Source of the DNA: an uncultured Christensenellaceae bacterium
GTDB lineage: Bacteria > Bacillota > Clostridia > Christensenellales > Borkfalkiaceae
DNA: 30,783 nt
NCBI GenBank assembly: GCA_910587625.1
Contig: CAJUMW010000007.1
Span: forward strand, 25,971-56,753
Direction of reading: 5' to 3'
In this document: positions 6,206-12,901 of the stretch, piece by piece
Layout: each line of letters opens with the position of its first letter
Numbering within the stretch: position 1 is the first letter of the stretch
Program-made: the position numbers and the translations under genes
The notes under the pieces: model-generated
Database searches by the model: none
Seen by the model: only the letters and a program-made list of their open reading frames with translations
Told to the model about the DNA's origin: nothing

Positions 6206-7066
6206 ATGAAGGTATTTTTAAGTCATCAAATGAGTGGATTATCCAAAGAAGAAGTAATGGAAATAAGAAATACGGCTTTGAATAATTTACAGAACAAATT
6301 CGGGGCTATCGAGTTAATCGATAATTATCATCATGAAGATGCTCCCAAAGAAGCAGGCAGGTTATGGCATCTTGGGACAAGTATTCGGATGATGGAGCAA
6401 GCAGATTTGATATATTTCTGCGCTGGTTGGAAAAACGCAAAGGGATGTTTAATAGAACGTCAAATTTGCGATATTTACGGATTAAATTATGAAATTGAAA
6501 AGGAGAATTTTAAAATGTTAGTAACAAGAAAAGCAGTAGTAACCACCAATATGTTTAGAGTCGGCGATGAAATTACGGTCAATTTAAAAGACCTTGGAGA
6601 GTTAACTTTAACGGCGCAAAAAGTAACAGAAGAAGGAACATATTTTATGTTCAACAAAGCTATTGCAAATCGTTGCATGAACTCCAATGGCAAGAATAAA
6701 GGTGGCTTTAAAGAATCGGATCTGTACAAATGGCTTAACAGCGATTTCCTTAATTTGTTTCCTGACGAATTAAAAGAACGCATTAAAGATATTTCGGTTC
6801 CTACATACGGGCAGATGTTCGGTCACGATGACGAATTCTACAAGAATTTTGAACCCGATAACGACGAACAGTTCGAACTTATGAAGGACAGAAAGAACCG
6901 TATATTCTTTGATTTAGAAGATAAGTGGTGCTGGAGTTGGTTGCAGAATGCTACTAAAAAAGAAGTTTCCGCGTATTACTTTGCTTTTGTGGCCGACTAT
7001 GGCTTTGCGCATTACAGCCGCGCTGCCAGTGACGATGACGTGCTTCCGGTTATCCTATTGAGCTAA
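6206..7066 (+). CDS. DGR target protein: DUF4406-like domain fused to a variable C-type-lectin-like domain
   Basis: 286 residues in two parts. Residues 1-100 (KVFLSHQMSGLS..., QADLIYFCAGWKNAKGCLIER) resemble DUF4406/nucleoside deoxyribosyltransferase-like phage proteins. Residues 104-286 resemble DUF6273-type C-type-lectin folds used as DGR targets: VTTNMFRVGDEI, ESDLYKWLNSDFL, WCWSWLQNA and a C-terminal variable repeat at 254-281 ending VLP. The junction encodes an AAAAGGAGAA ribosome site and an in-frame ATG at 6515, so a 183-residue lectin-only product may also be made. Variable residues would form the ligand-binding face of the fold. The template and reverse transcriptase were not found in this window. 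What the protein binds is unknown. Confidence 0.8.
   Translation: MKVFLSHQMSGLSKEEVMEIRNTALNNLQNKFGAIELIDNYHHEDAPKEAGRLWHLGTSIRMMEQADLIYFCAGWKNAKGCLIERQICDIYGLNYEIEKENFKMLVTRKAVVTTNMFRVGDEITVNLKDLGELTLTAQKVTEEGTYFMFNKAIANRCMNSNGKNKGGFKESDLYKWLNSDFLNLFPDELKERIKDISVPTYGQMFGHDDEFYKNFEPDNDEQFELMKDRKNRIFFDLEDKWCWSWLQNATKKEVSAYYFAFVADYGFAHYSRAASDDDVLPVILLS
6499..6517 (+). promoter_or_regulatory. Internal ribosome site and in-frame start inside the fused DGR target gene
   Basis: AAGGAGAA at 6499-6506, eight bases, then ATG at 6515 in the same frame. The site fits the phage's normal ribosome sites and marks the boundary between the two domains. Confidence 0.6.
6965..7048 (+). repeat. DGR variable repeat in the target gene
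   Basis: 84 bp at the 3' end of the gene, residues 254-281. It matches the orphan copy at 6079-6162 without gaps. After the shared GTGCTTCCG the two copies diverge completely, which marks the right end of the repeat. Confidence 0.85.
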
Positions 7067-7069
7067 ACT

Positions 7070-7091
7070 CGGTTGCCCTTTATGGGCACCG
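7070..7091. other. Hairpin/cruciform just after the DGR variable repeat
   Basis: CGG and TGCCC pair with GGGCA and CCG around a 5-base loop, with one bulged T; it lies 21 bases after the repeat end. In the phage BPP-1 DGR a short inverted repeat just downstream of the variable repeat promotes retrohoming. It could also simply be a weak terminator. Confidence 0.5.
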
Positions 7092-7121
7092 TTAAAATTT
7101 ATATTTAAAGGAGGATTAAAA

Positions 7122-7247
7122 ATGTTTTATAAGGGATTATGTATTACCGCTTTGATTGCGTCGGTTACACTTAATGTAATTACTCTTCAGCATTACGGCG
7201 TTATTCCTAAATTACAGTTTAAAAAGAAAAACGATATTAAAGCATAA
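7122..7247 (+). CDS. Small membrane protein, 41 aa
   Basis: ATG follows AAAGGAGGA. The product MFYKGLCITALIASVTLNVI... has one membrane segment at about 4-21 and a lysine-rich tail. Not recognised. It sits between the DGR target and another small membrane protein. Confidence 0.6.
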   Translation: MFYKGLCITALIASVTLNVITLQHYGVIPKLQFKKKNDIKA

Positions 7248-7304
7248 AGGTTACTGAAAAAAGTGATATTTTTGTATCGTGAAATACTGTAAAGGAGGAA
7301 TACA

Positions 7305-7544
7305 TTGCAAACTTGGGCTATCGTTCTGATAGTTGCGGCAGGAATATTGGCGGGATTCTTTATCAGACTTATATTTCAAAAAATTCGGAAGAGAAAAGAA
7401 AGGGCTATAGGAAATCTTATAATTGCCGATGCTGAAGATGGTAAAGAACCTCCTTATATTTATTTGGAATTGCATAAAGACGTTGATACTATTTATTCAA
7501 AAAAATCGGTTGAATTAAACGTTAAACACATTTCGCATAAATAA
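7305..7544 (+). CDS. Small membrane protein, 79 aa
   Basis: The start is TTG 7305, six bases after a perfect AAAGGAGG; there is no ATG alternative nearby. One N-terminal membrane segment (about 4-24), a basic stop-transfer stretch KIRKRKER, then a soluble tail with GNLIIADAEDGKEPPYIYLEL. Such proteins recur in Firmicutes phages; function unknown. The stop codon lies inside copy 3 of the 25-bp motif. Confidence 0.7.
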   Translation: MQTWAIVLIVAAGILAGFFIRLIFQKIRKRKERAIGNLIIADAEDGKEPPYIYLELHKDVDTIYSKKSVELNVKHISHK

Positions 7545-7558
7545 CAAGTTCCTTTATG
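7534..7558 (+). promoter_or_regulatory. 25-bp intergenic motif, copy 3
   Basis: CGC at 1-3, ACA at 11-13, TTATG at 21-25. It overlaps the stop codon of the previous gene and lies 31 bases before the next ATG. Confidence 0.65.
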
Positions 7559-7589
7559 AAGTAATTATATTTTATAAGGAGAAACAACT

Positions 7590-8111
7590 ATGGAACAAGA
7601 ACTTAGAGAATTGTTATCTGGTGAGATAAGTAGGGAATTCGGATTGATATCCAAAACTGAAACCGGAAGCAAAGAACAGAAAATGGTAGTTGATAATGCT
7701 ATCGCACTTTATCGCCTGATGATAGACGATTTAAAAGTGGAGTCTGAGACTAGACGTCTTAATGCCGAGCATCGTTTAGCGTTAAGAAAGCAGAAAGAGG
7801 AAGTAGAGCTTAAAGGAAGACAGCTTAAACTTGACGAAGAAAGAGTCAAGGAAGAGTTACGTTTGAAGAAGAAGCAATATGAAATCGATGAAGCAAAGTA
7901 TTATAACGAGAAAACGAATCGCGAAGACGATAAGAAAGATGAACTTAAAGACCGTATATTTAAATGGAGTATTGGAATAGCGGAATTAATGTTACCGATG
8001 ATGTTCTATGCGATATGGATGAAGAGGGGGTTTGAATTTGAAAGAACCGGAACTTATACATCGACAACATTCAGGGGGTTATTTAACAATTTTAAACCTG
8101 TGAAAAAATAA
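7590..8111 (+). CDS. Coiled-coil protein with C-terminal membrane segment, 173 aa
   Basis: ATG after ATAAGGAGAA. Residues about 45-125 are highly charged (repeated E, K, R, L), a long coiled coil. Then IFKWSIGIAELMLPMMFYAIWM forms one membrane segment and a short tail follows. This resembles tail-anchored phage proteins of unknown function. It ends the upstream transcription unit: a strong terminator begins 13 bases after its stop. Confidence 0.7.
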   Translation: MEQELRELLSGEISREFGLISKTETGSKEQKMVVDNAIALYRLMIDDLKVESETRRLNAEHRLALRKQKEEVELKGRQLKLDEERVKEELRLKKKQYEIDEAKYYNEKTNREDDKKDELKDRIFKWSIGIAELMLPMMFYAIWMKRGFEFERTGTYTSTTFRGLFNNFKPVKK

Positions 8112-8124
8112 TTAACTAAAAAGT

Positions 8125-8160
8125 AAAGGCAATAGAATAAAACATATTGCCTTTATTTCC
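8125..8160 (+). terminator. Intrinsic terminator
   Basis: A perfect 10-bp stem, AAAGGCAATA (8125-8134) with TATTGCCTTT (8144-8153), loop GAATAAAACA, then ATTTCCCC. The -35 box of the next promoter lies in its right arm. Confidence 0.75.
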
Positions 8161-8175
8161 CCAAAATGGTATAAT
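8147..8175 (+). promoter_or_regulatory. Extended -10 sigma-A promoter of the lipoprotein gene
   Basis: TTGCCT (8147-8152), 17-base spacer, TGG then TATAAT (8170-8175). This gives the lipoprotein gene its own promoter, separate from the phage operon. Confidence 0.8.
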
Positions 8176-8196
8176 CAACGAAAAGGAGAAATAAAG

Positions 8197-8661
8197 ATGA
8201 AAAAGATATTAGCAACTTTATCAATTATATTTTGCTTGGCTTTTGCCATTACGGGATTAGGCGGATGTTCTGGTTGTTCGTCTACAGATGAAACAGGAAA
8301 TGGAGGACAAACTGTGAATACAATTACAACTTTAGAAGGCGTATGGGAAAGCGAGTATGGTAAAACAGGTGAGCATGAAAAAATAATTATTGATGGGTCT
8401 TCTATCAAATGCTACATTAATAAGGGTCTCAACAATAAAGACGAATTAGAATGGGTCGGAATATATATTCCATTCGACGATCCTGTTAGCGAAGGTACTT
8501 GGATTTTTAACGAAGATCCGCTTGGCTACCCGGTCGAACAAGGTATTCCGGCTGATCCGGGCACAAGAGAATTTAATTATTCGAATGAAAAATTGTCTTG
8601 TCGTATGGACGATGCTCTTGGAAACTTCCGCAACATAACCTTCACCAAAGTCTCAGATTAA
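8197..8661 (+). CDS. Lipoprotein, moron-like, 154 aa
   Basis: A classic lipoprotein signal: MKK, a hydrophobic stretch, then lipobox LGGC with C24, followed by a Ser/Gly/Thr-rich linker. The mature part (TTLEGVWESEYGKTGEHEKIIIDG..., ending NITFTKVSD) looks like a small beta-rich barrel, perhaps lipocalin-like. It has its own sigma-A promoter and is closed by a terminator on each side. That independent unit inside a phage operon is typical of a moron expressed by the lysogen. It should sit on the outer face of the host membrane. Roles such as superinfection exclusion or surface modification are possible but unproven. Confidence 0.8.
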   Translation: MKKILATLSIIFCLAFAITGLGGCSGCSSTDETGNGGQTVNTITTLEGVWESEYGKTGEHEKIIIDGSSIKCYINKGLNNKDELEWVGIYIPFDDPVSEGTWIFNEDPLGYPVEQGIPADPGTREFNYSNEKLSCRMDDALGNFRNITFTKVSD

Positions 8662-8682
8662 AAAATTTAATAAGAAATAGTA

Positions 8683-8715
8683 AAAGCCTGTACTTTAATT
8701 AGTACGGGCTTTACT
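8683..8715. terminator. Bidirectional terminator between convergent genes
   Basis: AAAGCCTGTACT (8683-8694) pairs with AGTACGGGCTTT (8701-8712) through one G-U, loop TTAATT. It serves the lipoprotein gene from the left and the small leftward gene from the right. A very similar hairpin occurs at 27698-27726. Confidence 0.8.
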
Positions 8716-8720
8716 TATAT

Positions 8721-8749
8721 CTTTCGAACGTTTTCAAAACCTTGCAAAC
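8721..8749. repeat. Left inverted repeat around the leftward small gene
   Basis: Reverse complement of 8998-9025 over about 27 bases with two transitions. Core elements are TTCGAACG and CCTTGCAAAC. Confidence 0.75.
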
Positions 8750-8758
8750 TCTAGAATG

Positions 8759-8929
8759 TTATGCAACAAGAACTTTAGACGCTTTCAATTCCAAGAGTTT
8801 GTTATTTTCCTTCTCACGCAATTCGACAAGGAAATCTTTGGTTTTGTCAAGAATTCTAATAGCGAAGTCAATCAATCCAATTCGAACTTCAGGAATTGCT
8901 AAAATGCCTTCAACAATACTATTGTTCAT
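8759..8929 (-). CDS. Small leftward gene with own promoter, 56 aa
   Basis: On the minus strand an ATG at 8929 follows a perfect AAGGAGG. The product MNNSIVEGILAIPEVRIGLIDFAIRI... continues as an amphipathic/charged helix (KDFLVELREKENNKLLELKAS). It may be a small helical DNA- or protein-binding factor; not recognised. It is the only leftward gene between the integrase and the right edge. It has its own extended -10 promoter, shares a terminator with the lipoprotein gene, and the whole unit lies between inverted repeats. A competing rightward frame at 8742-8945 has no ribosome site. Confidence 0.72.
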   Translation of the reverse strand: MNNSIVEGILAIPEVRIGLIDFAIRILDKTKDFLVELREKENNKLLELKASKVLVA

Positions 8930-8976
8930 TTGTAAACCTCCTTAAAATTTTACTACGTGCTGCTACACGTAAATAC

Positions 8977-9005
8977 ATTGTATCACATTTTATGGCTGTT
9001 TGCAA
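8977..9005 (-). promoter_or_regulatory. Extended -10 sigma-A promoter of the leftward small gene
   Basis: On the minus strand TTGCAA (9005-9000), 17-base spacer, TGA then TACAAT (8982-8977). The -35 lies inside the right inverted repeat. Confidence 0.78.
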
Positions 9006-9025
9006 GGTTCTGAAAGCGTTCGAAG
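8998..9025. repeat. Right inverted repeat around the leftward small gene
   Basis: Partner of 8721-8749; about 27 bp, two transitions. The two arms lie about 250 bp apart and enclose one gene and its promoter. Confidence 0.75.
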
Positions 9026-9062
9026 ACTATTTAACAAAATTATATTTAAAGGAGAAATAGAA

Positions 9063-9281
9063 ATGAAAAAATTTTTAAGCATTATATTCGGAATAGTTTG
9101 GATTATTATTATTCCGATTTACATAATTGCTATGATTTTTGTAAGTTTGTTTACGGACGTATCGATACAAGACTGCTTAAAGTTCTGGGCATTGTGTATC
9201 TTTACGTTATTTTCTGGAAGAGGGTTTGAAGCATACGACCCATCACAAGGAGATACGGATGACTGGCCTTATGACGATTAA
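9063..9281 (+). CDS. Small membrane protein, 72 aa
   Basis: ATG 9063 follows TTAAAGGAGAAATAG; a longer frame from 9000 has no site. Residues about 4-29 are very hydrophobic (IIFGIVWIIIIPIYIIAMIF), and a second weaker segment lies at about 38-52. The tail is acidic, ending DDWPYDD. Not recognised. Confidence 0.68.
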   Translation: MKKFLSIIFGIVWIIIIPIYIIAMIFVSLFTDVSIQDCLKFWALCIFTLFSGRGFEAYDPSQGDTDDWPYDD

Positions 9282-9319
9282 AGAAACTTAAATCAACCTC
9301 TATATTATTTGGCACATTT

Positions 9320-9679
9320 ATGCGGTATCATTTTGTTAAACCACAACTTTATAATCCTAGATACGGAATTATTTATGAATGCAATCACGAAGTCTATTCC
9401 AAATGTACTTTATATTTAATAAAAGACAAAGGCTTGGCAGTCATACAGCAAAGGTATGACAAAGAAACCAAAACTACTTGGTGGACTGAAATAGATCCTT
9501 ATTTGGTAGATGCATTATATTTGAACCAAAACTTCGAGGAGTATTTTAATCGTTATTCAGGAATAGTCAAAGGGGGATTATATCCTACAGTAACGATTAG
9601 ACAAATTATGTGGGCTTTAAAGATGAAACCGATAAAAAGAGAACGATGGGAGACAACATTTGACCATCGAGATATTTGA
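9320..9679 (+). CDS. Conserved phage protein, 119 aa
   Basis: A soluble protein, MRYHFVKPQLYNPRYGIIYE..., with a recognisable block TTWWTEIDPYLV and VTIRQIMWALKMKP. It resembles hypothetical proteins that recur in gut Firmicutes phages. No catalytic motif is visible and no Shine-Dalgarno precedes the ATG, so translation may depend on the upstream gene or a weak site. It ends with TGA inside the leader of the next gene. Confidence 0.7.
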   Translation: MRYHFVKPQLYNPRYGIIYECNHEVYSKCTLYLIKDKGLAVIQQRYDKETKTTWWTEIDPYLVDALYLNQNFEEYFNRYSGIVKGGLYPTVTIRQIMWALKMKPIKRERWETTFDHRDI

Positions 9680-9737
9680 TAGCGAAGAAAACATTCACCA
9701 TTGTGAGAACATTAATAAAATGGAGGTTGAAAAAGAA

Positions 9738-9929
9738 ATGAACTTGATTAAGTCGATTATTGGTATGTTCGACGTTTCCGACTTCAAATTAATTAAAAAA
9801 AGGAAGAAGAAAGAGAAACCGTCGACAGTCAAGGATTTGATTAATAATCCGGATCAGTACAAACTCGAGATGTTCGTTGAGAATAACGAGATAGTCGTTA
9901 AGATCAGAAAACGAGAAGAGGAGTCTTAA
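9738..9929 (+). CDS. Small basic protein, 63 aa
   Basis: ATG 9738 follows GGAGGT by ten bases; ATG 9720 is a weaker alternative. The product MNLIKSIIGMFDVSDFKLIKKRKKKEK... is strongly basic in the middle and ends KREEES. The terminal EEES with a stop inside a hairpin repeats what is seen in the 45-aa gene at 5872-6009. Not recognised. Confidence 0.6.
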   Translation: MNLIKSIIGMFDVSDFKLIKKRKKKEKPSTVKDLINNPDQYKLEMFVENNEIVVKIRKREEES

Positions 9930-9952
9930 CAGAGACTCTTTTTCTTTATATT
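9916..9952 (+). terminator. Hairpin plus CTTTATATT module before an SD
   Basis: AAGAGGAGTC (9916-9925) pairs with GACTCTTTTT (9934-9943) with two G-U pairs; loop TTAACAGA. It is followed by CTTTATATT and, after six bases, AGGAG of the next gene. Confidence 0.6.
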
Positions 9953-9971
9953 TTAGAAAGGAGAAATGAGA

Positions 9972-10454
9972 ATGAAGGATCTAAGTGCATTTATTAAGCA
10001 ACAGCAAGAATTAAAAATAAAGACTATACAAAATACAAACAGCATTTTGAGAATGCAAATAGGAATTCAAATATTACTCGGCCTCATATTGGTCGCTTGG
10101 ATTCTAACAACTTGGTTATTATTCGATATGCTATTGGGTCAAATCGTTGGAACCATCTCATCTATGATTGTGTTGATAATGATTTCGATGAGAGTTATAT
10201 TAATAGCTTTCGAAATAAGAGATAATAACTACAAAATAAAAGCTTTGACCGAGGAAAAAGACACAGATGCGGCACAATTTGAAATAAACTTTGATAATAA
10301 AATTCGTCAGGTACGATTTGAAGTCTCCGAAGAATTTAGAGATGAAATGAAAAAAGAATTCAACCCAGAAGCTTGTCATTTTTCATTAGAATACATATTT
10401 CAAACTTTAGATAATAAATGTGAAGAAATTAAGAAAGGAGAACATCATGAATAA
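9972..10454 (+). CDS. Membrane protein with two segments, 160 aa
   Basis: Of two in-frame ATGs, 9972 has proper spacing (eight bases) to AAAGGAG and is preferred over 9966. Two membrane segments lie at about 29-53 and 56-80, followed by a charged cytoplasmic tail. The gene ends with TAA overlapping the start of the next gene, so the two are translationally coupled. Function unknown. Confidence 0.7.
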   Translation: MKDLSAFIKQQQELKIKTIQNTNSILRMQIGIQILLGLILVAWILTTWLLFDMLLGQIVGTISSMIVLIMISMRVILIAFEIRDNNYKIKALTEEKDTDAAQFEINFDNKIRQVRFEVSEEFRDEMKKEFNPEACHFSLEYIFQTLDNKCEEIKKGEHHE

Positions 10455-11169
10455 ATTAACTATATTTTGCAAAAAACACATGAACACAATTCTTTCTATT
10501 GTTTCCTCACTCGGGGTAGTGAGTACTGCGGTTCTTTCGGGGATGGCTACATATGATGCAGTTAAAGCAATAAACGAAAAAAAAGCCGAAACAAAGAAAG
10601 AAAAAATTAAAGTAGCAGCTCCTATTTATATTCCGACTGTTCTTTCTGGAATGGCTACTATCGCTTGCATTATATCTGCTAATTTGTTTAACAAAGTTCA
10701 GCAGGCAAGCATCGCAAGTGCCTACGCTCTTCTCAGTAGCTCATATAAAGAGTATCGTGATAAATTAAAGGAATTGCACGGCGAAGATGCTGATTTGGAA
10801 GTAATTTCCAATATTGCATCGGAAAAATTCCCGGAAGGGAAAATTCCAGAAGGTTCTGAATTATTTTATGATGAACATTCTAAAAGATATTTCTCGATGC
10901 CGATGGAAGATTTCATACTTGCCGTTTACAATTTAAATAGATTATTTTCTTTCAATGGCAATGTCTCAATTAATGATTTTTATGAATGCTTAAATATCGA
11001 AAAAATAGTTTCGGGAGATGCTGTTGGGTGGTCATCTTGGGAAATGAGTGAAGAAGGACTTATTCCTTGGATTGATGTTCACACTGTTCCTGTAATTACT
11101 TGTGAAGGGGAGCAATATTTTATCGTAAATTTTGATGTTGATCCAATAGAAGGATATGAGGATTACTAA
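10447..11169 (+). CDS. DUF6353-like membrane protein, paralogue 1 (240 aa)
   Basis: ATG 10447 follows AAAGGAG and overlaps the previous stop. Two hydrophobic segments (about 13-38 and 56-81) are joined by a charged loop. The second ends in a stretch of the type IISANLFNKVQQASIASAYALL, which corresponds to the S-N-x-x-x-K-R-x-A-A-L-A-x-A-Y block of the two paralogues at 13645 and 15756. The C-terminal half shares their pattern: Y-F-S, then N-x-L, S-I-N-D-F-Y, G-D-A-V-G-W. This family is common in gut Firmicutes phages and its role is unknown. A membrane-anchored cytoplasmic domain is the predicted topology. Confidence 0.75.
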   Translation: MNKLTIFCKKHMNTILSIVSSLGVVSTAVLSGMATYDAVKAINEKKAETKKEKIKVAAPIYIPTVLSGMATIACIISANLFNKVQQASIASAYALLSSSYKEYRDKLKELHGEDADLEVISNIASEKFPEGKIPEGSELFYDEHSKRYFSMPMEDFILAVYNLNRLFSFNGNVSINDFYECLNIEKIVSGDAVGWSSWEMSEEGLIPWIDVHTVPVITCEGEQYFIVNFDVDPIEGYEDY

Positions 11170-11384
11170 TGAAAATTACAATACTTGATATTTTAAAAAG
11201 AACTTTTATGGTTGTAAAAGATAAGAACACAACTGTTATTTCTTTCACGAAACCTAATAGAAAGTTCAAAAGGGCAGACGGGTTATATTGGTTCGAGTCA
11301 GGATGTTCAACACAAATGAATAAAATACCGTTAAAGGGCTGGAAGCCTACTTCTATTATGAAGATATTCTCGGTGTTCGGATGA
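11169..11384 (+). CDS. Small hypothetical protein, 71 aa
   Basis: Starts on the last base of the previous stop codon (TAATG), so likely coupled. A basic soluble protein (MKITILDILKRTFMVV...). Not recognised. It overlaps the next start by four bases (ATGATAA). Confidence 0.62.
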   Translation: MKITILDILKRTFMVVKDKNTTVISFTKPNRKFKRADGLYWFESGCSTQMNKIPLKGWKPTSIMKIFSVFG

Positions 11385-11767
11385 TAATCGTTCCTTATTT
11401 AAAATCATATAATAACCCACTGCCTGAGTCACTGATACCGATTGATATTTGTGTAGTTCAAAACCACGACATTCAACCGGTTGCTACTTTATATATTTTA
11501 TCAAAGACACAAGACCAAAAAATGGCAAAATTCTTTCAAAAGAATTACGGTGAGTCGTTCTTATTTCTATATAGAAAATATTTGGAAAAAGAACTCGACT
11601 TCCAAAAAATTAAAAGATATTTAAGACTATGCGGCTTCGATCCCTCAACTTGGGAGGACAAGCCGTTTTTAAGTTTTAGAGCAGGACAAAAAATGACACC
11701 GGCAGTTATCGAAATTATTACGGTTGCCGAGGATATTTGTCACTATGAAATTATTAAAAATTCATAA
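11381..11767 (+). CDS. Hypothetical phage protein, 128 aa
   Basis: A soluble protein (MIIVPYLKSYNNPLPESLIPI...), with a helical middle (KYLEKELDFQKIKRYLRLCGF) and no recognised motif. Four-base overlap with the preceding gene. The next gene begins 14 bases later after a perfect AAAGGAGG. Confidence 0.68.
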   Translation: MIIVPYLKSYNNPLPESLIPIDICVVQNHDIQPVATLYILSKTQDQKMAKFFQKNYGESFLFLYRKYLEKELDFQKIKRYLRLCGFDPSTWEDKPFLSFRAGQKMTPAVIEIITVAEDICHYEIIKNS

Positions 11768-11781
11768 AGGAGGTAAAGAAT

Positions 11782-11985
11782 ATGAGTAATAAGCGTGCAT
11801 TTGCTTTGGGTGTTCTTACCGTATTCGGCGTCAATGCTATTATTAATTTAGCAACCGAAATCGTATGTTGTCGTGTTAGAAAAAAGCTCGGCAATTACGG
11901 AATTATATTCGGTATAGATATGACTAAAGAAGACGGAAAGAACGAACACAAAAACGCAAAAGAAAATGAGAAGGAAGGGTCGTAA
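11782..11985 (+). CDS. Small membrane protein, 67 aa
   Basis: One membrane segment at about 6-29 (AFALGVLTVFGVNAIINLATEI), then a basic stretch and a highly charged tail ending EGS. The stop codon lies in the hairpin at 11975-11993. Not recognised. Confidence 0.68.
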   Translation: MSNKRAFALGVLTVFGVNAIINLATEIVCCRVRKKLGNYGIIFGIDMTKEDGKNEHKNAKENEKEGS

Positions 11986-12007
11986 AGGCTCTTCTTTCTC
12001 TTTATAT
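11975..12007 (+). terminator. Hairpin plus CTTTATATT module before an SD
   Basis: AAGGGTC (11975-11981) pairs with GGCTCTT (11987-11993) with two G-U pairs; the loop contains the stop codon. CTTTATATT follows, then six bases and AGGAG. Confidence 0.55.
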
Positions 12008-12029
12008 TCAAGAAAGGAGAATTATACCA

Positions 12030-12266
12030 GTGGGTGTATTTAGCGCAATAGACCAGCAGATAAGAGAAATGGGAACAGTAATTTTACCATATTTGCAGCA
12101 ACATAGTTCAACTGTTTGGTCACTTATATATCGTTCACCTAAAACGAATTTGGTTAGGAGCAAGTATTTTATAGCTTGCGATGAAGAGGAGGCGTGTAAG
12201 AAAATGAACGAATATTTGATAGAAATAGTAACGAAAGGAGATTTAAAGCAGGATGAGGATTATTGA
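12030..12266 (+). CDS. Small hypothetical protein, 78 aa
   Basis: Starts at GTG 12030 after AAAGGAGA. A soluble protein (MGVFSAIDQQIREMGTVILP...) with FIACDEEEACKKMNEYL near the C-terminus. Overlaps thyX by 14 bases and carries its ribosome site (AAAGGAG) within the coding sequence. Not recognised. Confidence 0.62.
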   Translation: MGVFSAIDQQIREMGTVILPYLQQHSSTVWSLIYRSPKTNLVRSKYFIACDEEEACKKMNEYLIEIVTKGDLKQDEDY

Positions 12267-12897
12267 GCCGAGTGCGGAGATTATAACTCATAATTCGATT
12301 AGCGGAATCGATATTTGCAAACACATTGAAAAGTGCGGAAGAGTTTGTTATAAATCAGAAGGAAAGATTACGGACGATAGTTATATTTCCTTTATTCAAA
12401 AAATTATCGAACGCGGACATGAAGCGGTTCTCGAACATTACTCGATAACTGTAAAATTCGTATGCGATAGAGGAGTATCTCACGAGATTGTTCGCCATCG
12501 TTTGGCGTCATATTGTCAGGAATCAACGAGATATTGCAACTACAATAAAGAAGATTTCGGATGTGAGATTGCAGTCATTAAACCTTGTTATCTGGTCGAA
12601 GGAACAAAAGGATATTCTGATTGGAAAGAGAGCTGCGAGAAAGCAGAAAATTCATATTTCGATATGCTCGACTTTGGATGTAAACCTCAGGAGGCTCGTG
12701 CAGTACTTCCGAATAGTTTAAAGACAGAAGTTATGATGACTGCTAATTTAAGAGAATGGCGTCATTTCTTTAAATTACGTTGCAGTAAAGCTGCTCATCC
12801 GCAGATGAGAGAAGTTGCATTCAAAGCGCTGTTCGAAATGCAAAAGTATATTCCCATCATATTTGATGATGTGGTAAATGAAGTAACACCTTTTTGA
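12253..12897 (+). CDS. thyX: Flavin-dependent thymidylate synthase ThyX
   Basis: 214 residues, normal for ThyX. The diagnostic RHRx7S motif is present: R81, H82, R83 and S91 (RHRLASYCQES). Other family signatures are GHEAVLEH at 55-62 and the C-terminal LREWRHFFKLRCSKAAHPQMRE. The enzyme makes dTMP from dUMP using methylenetetrahydrofolate and FAD, active as a homotetramer. Phages carry it to raise thymine supply during replication. Its position among small membrane-protein genes rather than beside the polymerase is notable. The start overlaps the upstream gene. A 9-bp inverted repeat, which contains copy 4 of the 25-bp motif, begins at the stop codon. Confidence 0.96.
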   Translation: MRIIEPSAEIITHNSISGIDICKHIEKCGRVCYKSEGKITDDSYISFIQKIIERGHEAVLEHYSITVKFVCDRGVSHEIVRHRLASYCQESTRYCNYNKEDFGCEIAVIKPCYLVEGTKGYSDWKESCEKAENSYFDMLDFGCKPQEARAVLPNSLKTEVMMTANLREWRHFFKLRCSKAAHPQMREVAFKALFEMQKYIPIIFDDVVNEVTPF

Positions 12898-12901
12898 TAA
12901 T

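Noticed and set aside
8742..8945. Rightward frame of 67 codons
   Set aside because: No ribosome site, and the opposite strand carries a gene with perfect SD, extended -10 promoter and terminator.
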